This document shows, one piece after another, positions 26,615 through 32,384 of a stretch of DNA of 64,000 bases. Within the stretch, counting starts at the first letter, position 1. Every line of letters begins with the position of its first letter. Where the stretch lies: assembly GCA_014360195.1 (NCBI GenBank), contig JACIXY010000001.1, forward strand, positions 1-64,000. The letters are read 5' to 3'. The notes beneath the pieces are model-generated. The model ran no database searches. It saw only the letters and a program-made list of their open reading frames with translations, and had not been told where the DNA came from. The translations under genes and the position numbers were made by a program. The DNA comes from Bacillota bacterium (GTDB taxonomy: Bacteria > Bacillota > SHA-98 > UBA4971).

Positions 26615-26814
26615 CTAGGTCAGGGTGCGTTAGTTCTTGTTCGTTTTCCAGCAGTTGCTGGGTTGCCGGTGTTGCGCTCGAGGACGGCGCCCCAAGCGGG
26701 GCGCGCTTCGCCGAAATCTGGCCCGTCGGGCTAGGCAGCCGGATTTTGACACCCCTCGCGCAAGCACCGGCAGCCCCTCCCGAAAGTCGGGAGCATTTCT
26801 GCACCCTCACTTAG
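26615..26814 (-). repeat. Palindromic MITE-like element, complete copy 6 with nested module
   Basis: A reverse-orientation copy, 200 bp, from CTAGGTCAGGGTGC to GCACCCTCACTTAG (26801-26814). The order is outer terminus, GGGTTGCCGGTGTTGC arm, nested module (GGACGGCGCCCCAAGCGGGG and a CCGG/CCGGATTTTG hairpin), then CACCGGCAGCCCC and GACTTTCGGGAG-type sequence in reverse. It separates pfkA from pyk, ending 18 bases before the pyk start. Confidence 0.88.
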
Positions 26815-26831
26815 AAGCGTGGGAAGGAGAG

Positions 26832-28265
26832 ATGAACAAGGGGGGAATGCGAGTGCGCAGGACGAAGATAGTATGCACGCTGGGCCCGGCTACCGACGAG
26901 CCCGGGGTGCTGGAAGCCCTGGTGAGGGCCGGGATGGACGTCGCCCGAATCAACGCGTCCCACGGCACCTGCGAGGAGCATGCGTCTCGTATAAAGCGCG
27001 TGAGGGAGGCGGCAAGGGAGTGCGGCAGGCACGTCGGGGTTATGTTTGACCTCGCAGGGCCGAAGATCCGCACAGGCCCGATAAAGGGCGGGAAGGTTGA
27101 ACTGGTGGAAGGGTCCTTTGTCTCGCTCATACCCGGCGACGAGGAGGGAGACGCCACGCGGGTGTTCGTGAACTACCCGGACCTCCTCGAGAGCGTCTCT
27201 CCCGGCGGCAGGATCCTTCTGAGCGACGGCCTTATCGAGCTTGAGGTGGACGAGGTGCGGGACGGCGAGGTGGTGTGCCGGGTCAAGACCTCGGGAGAGC
27301 TTGCATCGCGCAAAGGGGTCAGCCTGCCCGGGGCGAGAGTGCGCTTCAAGGCGGCGACCCGCAAGGACGTCTCGGACATCCAGTTCGCCGCGGGGCAGGA
27401 GGTTGACTTCATCGCATCTTCGTTTGTGCAGAGCGCGGAGGACGTAGTTCGCGTGCGGGCGCTCCTCGACGCTGCGGGGTCCGACAGCCACATCATCGCA
27501 AAGATCGAATCCAGCGAGGGCATCGAGAACATAGACTCGATCATAAATGTGGCGGACGGCGTGATGATAGCCAGAGGCGACTTGGGCGTCGAGACACCTC
27601 CGGAGAGAGTGCCTCTTGTTCAGAAGATGATCATCCGGAAGTGCAACGCCGCGGGGAAACCCGTCATCACCGCCACGGAGATGCTGGAGTCGATGGTGGA
27701 GAACCCCAGGCCCACGAGGGCCGAGGTGACCGATGTCGCCTGCGCCATCTTCGACGGGACCGATGCGGTGATGCTGTCCGCCGAGACCGCTGTGGGGAAG
27801 TACCCGGTTGAGGCTGTGTCCATGATGGCACGGATCGCCGAGAGCACGGAGGGCGGACTCCGGTACGAAGACATCCTGCGGGCGAAAAGCATAGCTCCCT
27901 CGAGGAGTGTTGCGGACGCCATCAGCCACGCTACGTGTCAGACCGCGCATGATCTCGGTGTGAAGGCCATACTGACATCGACGGAGTCGGGCGCAACCGC
28001 GCGCATGGTGTCGAAGTACCGCCCCGAAGCCCCGATAATCGCCGCGACGCCTAACCCGAGGGTGGCGTCGAAGCTCACCCTGGCGTGGGGTGTCCTTCCC
28101 ACGCTCGTCCGGAAGGCTGCCAACATCGATGACGTGCTGGACGTGGCCATCGAGGCCGCCGTCTCGCTTGGTGTGGTGGGCCGTGGGGACCTTGTGATCA
28201 TCACGGCGGGGGTCAGGGCTGGGGTGCCGGGGACAACGAACATGCTCAAGGCCCACAGAATCTAG
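26832..28265 (+). CDS. pyk: Pyruvate kinase
   Basis: A 477-residue enzyme. It begins RRTKIVCTLGPATDEPG; catalytic regions include ARINASHGTCEEH, FDLAGPKIRTG and the strongly conserved IIAKIESSEGIENID / GVMIARGDLGVE with metal and PEP ligands, then ATEMLESMVENPRPTRAEVTDVA. It converts PEP and ADP to pyruvate and ATP. It lacks the extra C-terminal PEP-utiliser domain found in several bacilli. SHGT replaces the more usual SHG-D/S and the allosteric domain is standard. ATG 26832 follows GGAAGGAGA; ATG 26847 is possible. The frame is open upstream through the repeat element, but that is not treated as coding. Confidence 0.94.
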   Translation: MNKGGMRVRRTKIVCTLGPATDEPGVLEALVRAGMDVARINASHGTCEEHASRIKRVREAARECGRHVGVMFDLAGPKIRTGPIKGGKVELVEGSFVSLIPGDEEGDATRVFVNYPDLLESVSPGGRILLSDGLIELEVDEVRDGEVVCRVKTSGELASRKGVSLPGARVRFKAATRKDVSDIQFAAGQEVDFIASSFVQSAEDVVRVRALLDAAGSDSHIIAKIESSEGIENIDSIINVADGVMIARGDLGVETPPERVPLVQKMIIRKCNAAGKPVITATEMLESMVENPRPTRAEVTDVACAIFDGTDAVMLSAETAVGKYPVEAVSMMARIAESTEGGLRYEDILRAKSIAPSRSVADAISHATCQTAHDLGVKAILTSTESGATARMVSKYRPEAPIIAATPNPRVASKLTLAWGVLPTLVRKAANIDDVLDVAIEAAVSLGVVGRGDLVIITAGVRAGVPGTTNMLKAHRI

Positions 28266-28359
28266 AGGAAAGTTCTTCTTTGGGGAAGAAGGAATACGAA
28301 AACGGCTGGAGAATAGAAAAGATTGGCGAGTAAATCCTATATCGTGACGACCTTTGACG

Positions 28360-28393
28360 ACGCGTGGCGAGAGGTAAGAGCCGACGCGTTTTT
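28360..28393 (+). terminator. Rho-independent terminator after pyk
   Basis: ACGCGTGGC (28360-28368) pairs with GCCGACGCGT (28380-28389) with one bulged base, followed by TTTTT. It lies about 95 bases past the pyk stop. Confidence 0.65.
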
Positions 28394-28413
28394 CCTGGCA
28401 CATTGATGACCCG

Positions 28414-28434
28414 GCGGGACATAAAATGTCCCGC
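28414..28434 (+). promoter_or_regulatory. Perfect 9-bp inverted repeat, CggR-like operator candidate
   Basis: GCGGGACAT, a 3-base spacer and ATGTCCCGC. Read as CGGGAC-N6-TGTC it equals one half of the published Bacillus subtilis CggR operator (two such units four bases apart). It lies between the pyk terminator and the fba ribosome site. A second unit is not seen, so the regulator assignment is inference. Confidence 0.55.
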
Positions 28435-28521
28435 TGCCCGGAAGAGTTCGGTGGCAGGGTTCCGCTGCGGTCGTGCCGGGGAAGGCCCGAAACGATGGAA
28501 GACAGAAGGAGGAATGTCCGT

Positions 28522-29373
28522 ATGCCGCTGGTGACGACGAAGGAGATGCTCAAGAAAGCCCAGGCCGAGCGTTACGCAGTGGGGGCGTTCAACGCCAACA
28601 ACCTCGAGTACGTTCAGGCCATCATCGAGGCCGCGGAGGAGGAGAAGGCGCCGGTAATACTCCAGGCGAGCCAGGGGGCGATCAAGTACGCCGGGCTCAA
28701 GATGGTCGTGGCCATGGTGAAAGCCGCGGCCGAAGATGCGACCGTGCCCGTGGCGCTTCACCTGGACCATGGCACGGACTACAAGCAGAACGTGAAATGC
28801 CTTGCTGCCGGATTCACTTCGCTCATGTTCGACGGGTCGTCGTTGCCCTTTGAGGAGAATGTGGCCATAACGAAGAAGATCGTGGAGATGGCCCATGCGG
28901 CCGGTATCCCCGTTGAGGCAGAGCTTGGCAAGGTGGCTACCGCGGGGCACGTGACGGAAGAGGAGATCAAGGCCCTCATGACCGACCCTGAAGAGGCGAA
29001 GAGGTTCGTGGAGGAGACCGGGGTTGACTCTCTTGCCGTGGCCGTCGGGAGCGTCCACAAGATGACCACCCAGGCCGCCAGGCTCGATGTCGAGAGGATA
29101 GAAAGGATCAGGGAGCTCACAGGGGTCCCGCTCGTGCTGCACGGCGCATCGGGCGTTACTGACGAGGGATACAGGACGGGCATTGCTGCAGGGATATGCA
29201 AGATCAATATCGCGACTGAGCTCAACAAGGCGTTCACGCGTGGCATACGCGAGGCGCTCGAGAAGAAGCCCGACGAGATTGACCCGAGGCGGATCGTCGG
29301 GGTGGGCCGGGACTACATGAAAGAGGCTGTGAAGGCCAAGATGCGCCTCTTCGGGTGCTCGGGGAAGGCGTAA
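28522..29373 (+). CDS. fba: Class II fructose-1,6-bisphosphate aldolase
   Basis: A 283-residue zinc aldolase. It starts MPLVTTKEMLKKAQAERYAVGAFNANN. HLDHGTDYK near 80-88 carries the catalytic Asp and zinc His, EAELGKVAT the Glu, the AVAVGSVHKM segment the second zinc His, and LHGASGV (near 207) the third. It splits fructose 1,6-bisphosphate to dihydroxyacetone phosphate and glyceraldehyde 3-phosphate, or the reverse. The VGSVHK variant differs from the usual GTSHG of bacterial FbaA, so a tagatose-bisphosphate role cannot be fully excluded. AGAAGGAGG lies nine bases before the ATG. A phosphofructokinase follows, supporting a glycolytic role. Confidence 0.92.
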   Translation: MPLVTTKEMLKKAQAERYAVGAFNANNLEYVQAIIEAAEEEKAPVILQASQGAIKYAGLKMVVAMVKAAAEDATVPVALHLDHGTDYKQNVKCLAAGFTSLMFDGSSLPFEENVAITKKIVEMAHAAGIPVEAELGKVATAGHVTEEEIKALMTDPEEAKRFVEETGVDSLAVAVGSVHKMTTQAARLDVERIERIRELTGVPLVLHGASGVTDEGYRTGIAAGICKINIATELNKAFTRGIREALEKKPDEIDPRRIVGVGRDYMKEAVKAKMRLFGCSGKA

Positions 29374-29433
29374 GTCGCAGGCGGGAACATCGGATTGCAC
29401 GGAGCCTTGGTGCTTCAGAGGAGGGTGTTTCAA

Positions 29434-30474
29434 ATGCCGGAAATCAAGAAGATTGGGGTCTTGACAGGCGGAGGCGACTCGTCAGGGCTAAACGCGGCGA
29501 TCAGAGGCGTGGTGATGCGGGCGGCCGATTACGGCTATGAGGTTCTGGGGATCCATGACGGTTGGGCTGGACTCATAAATGGCGACGCCGCGCTTCTTAG
29601 CATCGATGATGTGCGGGAGATCCTGTCTCACGGAGGAACCATCCTCGGTACGTCGCGCACGAACCCGTTCAAGAAAGAAGAGGACGTCGTAAAATGTATT
29701 GAGAACGTCAAGAAGCTGGGGCTCGATGCGGTCGTCGCCATCGGCGGCGACGATACGCTGGGGGTTGCGAATAAGCTGAGCCAGCGCGGGGTGCCGTGCG
29801 TCGGGGTGCCGAAGACCATGGACAATGACGTGTCGGGCACCGACTACTGCATCGGTTTCGACACTGCTGTCACGGTGGCGGTGGATGCCGTCGAGAGGCT
29901 TCGTGATACGGCGCGGTCGCACAGGCGGATCATGGTGCTCGAGGTAATGGGAAGGGATGCAGGGTGGGTGGCGCTGGTCACCGCCATGGCGGGCGGCGCC
30001 GACTGGGTACTCATCCCCGAGGTTGAGCCGGATTTCGACGCCATGTGTGACCATCTTCTCAAGCTGCGCGCTGCCGGTAAGCCCTACGGCGTGGTAGTCG
30101 TGTCTGAAGGAGTGAACATCCCTGGGCTGGCGGAGGAGCCTTCCGGTGAGACCGACGCTTTCGGCCACGTGAGGCTCGGCCTGCGCGGCGTCGGGCATAT
30201 CGTGGGCAACGAGATTGAGAAACGCACCGGCATCCAGACGAGGGTGGCGGTGGTTGGCCACATCCAGCGCGGAGGGTCGCCCACCGTGACCGACAGGTTC
30301 TATGCGACCAGGCTCGGCATGGCCGCGGTGGACCTCGTGAGCCGTGGCGAGTTCGGCAAGATGCCGGCATTCGCGGGCGGCGAGATCAGGGTCGTTGACC
30401 TCGCAACCGCTGTCGGTAAGACCAAGTTGGTGCCGGAGTCTCTCTACGAGGAAGCGGTGGCTCTCTTCAAGTAG
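29434..30474 (+). CDS. pfp: Phosphofructokinase, predicted pyrophosphate-dependent
   Basis: A 346-residue PFK family member, paralogous to PfkA at 25375-26373. Its phosphate-donor loop reads GGDDT (104-108), with Asp in place of the Gly seen in ATP enzymes, and its catalytic loop reads PKTMDND (126-132), with the lysine characteristic of PPi-PFKs. LTGGGDSSGLNAAIR, MGRDAGWVAL, PEVEPDFD and GHIQRGGSPT are standard. Such enzymes phosphorylate fructose 6-phosphate with PPi, reversibly, so they can also serve gluconeogenesis. ATG 29434 has AGAGGAGGG eight bases upstream. It follows fba by 60 bases and is likely co-transcribed. Confidence 0.88.
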   Translation: MPEIKKIGVLTGGGDSSGLNAAIRGVVMRAADYGYEVLGIHDGWAGLINGDAALLSIDDVREILSHGGTILGTSRTNPFKKEEDVVKCIENVKKLGLDAVVAIGGDDTLGVANKLSQRGVPCVGVPKTMDNDVSGTDYCIGFDTAVTVAVDAVERLRDTARSHRRIMVLEVMGRDAGWVALVTAMAGGADWVLIPEVEPDFDAMCDHLLKLRAAGKPYGVVVVSEGVNIPGLAEEPSGETDAFGHVRLGLRGVGHIVGNEIEKRTGIQTRVAVVGHIQRGGSPTVTDRFYATRLGMAAVDLVSRGEFGKMPAFAGGEIRVVDLATAVGKTKLVPESLYEEAVALFK

Positions 30475-30513
30475 GCCGGCATGCCGGGTGTGGACTCACA
30501 GGCTGGCGCGGTG

Positions 30514-30600
30514 TTTCCAGCAAGTTCCGGGCTGCCGGTGCTCGCGCGGGGGCGCCGAAGGTTTAATAGGAAGCGCAACACCGGCAAGCCCTGGAAAAGC
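30514..30600. repeat. Remnant of palindromic element (copy 7)
   Basis: Only the inner arms remain: TTTCCAGCAAGTTCCGGGCT and GCTGCCGGTG on one side, CAACACCGGCAAGCCCTGGAAA on the other. The outer CTAAG termini are gone. It lies downstream of pfp. Confidence 0.6.
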
Positions 30601-30659
30601 GGCAGCGGTCCCGGACCTCGTTCTTTGGGTGCAAAGCGGCGAATTTGAGGGTGAGGCCC

Positions 30660-31277
30660 ATGGGCCTTGAGAGCATGACCACCGCCTGGGTTCCATCGGT
30701 AGCGTTCCTGGGCGGTGGTTTTTTCTTGATGGCGGTGGGCGTGCCCATCTCCTCGCTGGCCATGTTCAGCTTCCTTGCCATCGCAATGCAGGCGCGGGGC
30801 TGGTCGTGGATGTACGCAGCGCTGATGGTGGGCTTCTTCACAGCGGCGGGGCACGCCGGGTCATACGCTGTGTTCCGCGCTGCAGGCCGTCCTATCATCG
30901 AGATGCTCGCCCGCCGGCAACCCGCGGTATCCCGCGCGAGCGCACGGCTGAAGGCAGCCATGCGTTCCGGACGCTGCCGCGCGGCGCTTGAGCTTTTCGC
31001 GCTTCGCTGGGTCGGCGTAGGATACAGCCAGGTGTTCTGGTTCCTGGGCGCTTTGGGTGGCGAAAGCGCGTACACGGTGCGTACGCTTCTTGTCGCAGAC
31101 CTCCTCTGGGCTGCAACCTGGTCGTGGGCGCTCGCCAATATCATCTCCGATGTTCCCAGGCTTGCGGAGCACATGGCGGTCGCCGGATGGGCGCTTCTCG
31201 GCCTCGGCGTGCTGGTTGCCGCTGCACGGGAGCTGGCTTTTCGGTTGCGCAGGCCTTCCGGGCCACGGAGGCGATAG
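30660..31277 (+). CDS. Multi-pass membrane protein, weakly DedA-like
   Basis: A 205-residue protein with four to five hydrophobic segments (about 8-26, 29-46, 50-68, 145-165, 175-195). VGVPISSLAMFSFLAIAM at the start, GHAGSYAVFRAAGRPIIEML and RWVGVGYSQVFWFLGALG vaguely recall DedA/VTT proteins, which flip lipids, but the hallmark F/YxxxR and G-rich loops are not complete. GAGGGTGAGG about nine bases before ATG 30660 supports that start. It stands alone between repeat elements. Function not assigned. Confidence 0.6.
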   Translation: MGLESMTTAWVPSVAFLGGGFFLMAVGVPISSLAMFSFLAIAMQARGWSWMYAALMVGFFTAAGHAGSYAVFRAAGRPIIEMLARRQPAVSRASARLKAAMRSGRCRAALELFALRWVGVGYSQVFWFLGALGGESAYTVRTLLVADLLWAATWSWALANIISDVPRLAEHMAVAGWALLGLGVLVAAARELAFRLRRPSGPRRR

Positions 31278-31344
31278 CCTTAGCGACGGGCTCGAGCTGG
31301 CCGCCGGCCGGCCAGAGCCAGCACGTGCGACCTCCGTAGTCAGC

Positions 31345-31517
31345 CTAAGTGAGGATGCGTTAGTTTTCGTCCCTTTTCCGGTAGTTGCCGGGTTGCCGGT
31401 GTTGCACTCTCTCCTCGAGTCACCGGCAACCCTGCACGGCGCGTGCGCCCTCTGGAACCAGCGATTACTTATGGCGATCTACCTAGAAGTCGGAGCCATT
31501 TCTGCACCCTCACTTAG
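31345..31517 (-). repeat. Palindromic MITE-like element, complete copy 8
   Basis: A reverse-orientation copy, 173 bp, from CTAAGTGAGGATGC to GCACCCTCACTTAG (31504-31517). The centre holds a segment ending TTACTTATGGCGATCTACC that also occurs near the end of copy 11 (50385-50400), so copies have exchanged modules. The 31278-31554 gap is otherwise empty. Confidence 0.88.
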
Positions 31518-31554
31518 CGCTCCTGAGGCCGGGTATCGGATGCGCCGTTCCAGG

Positions 31555-32112
31555 TCATGCTGGTGAGCCCATGTCCCTGAGCGCCTGCTCGTACACCTCG
31601 AGGTCCCGGCCGCTGAACAACACGAACCGGACCTCATCAAAGCCCTGTCCCTCGGGGCGCCGCAGGAAGTCCCTCACGGCACCGAGTGCCACGCGGGCTG
31701 CCCGCTCCACGGGGAACCCGTAAGCCCCCGTACTGATGGACGGAAACGCGACCGTCCGCAGGCCGTGCTCTCTGGCCAGCTCGAGGCTGCTGCGGTACGC
31801 GCTCGCGAGGGTCTCGTCCTCCCCGTGGTCGCCGCCCTGCCAGATGGGTCCGACTGTATGGATGACGTATCTCGCCTTAAGTCGGCCTCCGGTGGTGATC
31901 ACGGCCCGCCCCGCGGGAAGTCGCCCCCTTTCCCTCCGTATCCTCATACATTCCTCATGGATCGCGGGCCCGCCGGCCCTGTGTATGGCGCCGTCCACGC
32001 CGCCGCCTCCCGCAAGCTCGGAGTTTGCGGCGTTCACTATGGCGTCCGTCTCCTGTTGCGTTATGTCCCCCTGGACGAGCCTGAGCAGGGTTCGTCCTAT
32101 CGTAACCTCCAT
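31555..32112 (-). CDS. Macrodomain ADP-ribose hydrolase
   Basis: A 185-residue macrodomain. Ligand loops are visible: LVQGDITQQETDAIVNAANSEL early, GGGGVDGAIHRAGG (the catalytic/diphosphate loop, near 36-49), VIHTVGPIW and FPSISTGAYGFP (near 120-131). These match the MacroD-type proteins that remove ADP-ribose from proteins or deacetylate O-acetyl-ADP-ribose. ATG 32112 is chosen, with GGGAGG nine bases upstream on the minus strand; the longer frame is not conserved. It is divergent from the Hdr cluster. No sirtuin or ART partner is next to it. Confidence 0.9.
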   Translation of the reverse strand: MEVTIGRTLLRLVQGDITQQETDAIVNAANSELAGGGGVDGAIHRAGGPAIHEECMRIRRERGRLPAGRAVITTGGRLKARYVIHTVGPIWQGGDHGEDETLASAYRSSLELAREHGLRTVAFPSISTGAYGFPVERAARVALGAVRDFLRRPEGQGFDEVRFVLFSGRDLEVYEQALRDMGSPA

Positions 32113-32286
32113 GCCTGGAATCCTCCCTTCCTGCCTTCCTGGCCTGCAAACTTGCGCATATACAGGATTCTGGAATACCAGTCGTATTCCTTCCGGGCGG
32201 GATCTTCGGCCTACAGTGCGCGATTTGCCCTGATTATGGCACCCTGAAGAAAATCTACCTCGTAAGCAGGACATCTCCGTGTTACG

Positions 32287-32314
32287 TTGAATCAATAGCT
32301 ATATAGTACATAAT
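32287..32314 (+). promoter_or_regulatory. Candidate promoter of the Hdr/MetVF cluster
   Basis: TTGAAT (32287-32292), a 16-bp spacer and CATAAT (32309-32314) in an AT-rich patch unusual for this GC-rich window. Confidence 0.5.
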
Positions 32315-32332
32315 TGGCGCATGCCAGACGAA

Positions 32333-32348
32333 TGTGATAGATGTCACA
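32333..32348 (+). promoter_or_regulatory. Crp/Fnr-type operator, TGTGA-N6-TCACA
   Basis: TGTGATAGATGTCACA is a perfect match to the core consensus of Crp/Fnr family regulators, including Bacillus Fnr. It lies 37 bases before the HdrA-MvhD start and just downstream of the candidate -10, a position that suggests repression or action on a second promoter. No crp/fnr gene is in the window. Confidence 0.6.
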
Positions 32349-32384
32349 AAGTCCGGTCATCGGGGCCGTGATAAGGGGGCGGGC

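Noticed and set aside
26637-26831. N-terminal extension of pyruvate kinase through element copy 6
   Set aside because: The frame is open, but the residues are repeat-derived and a good ribosome site precedes ATG 26832.
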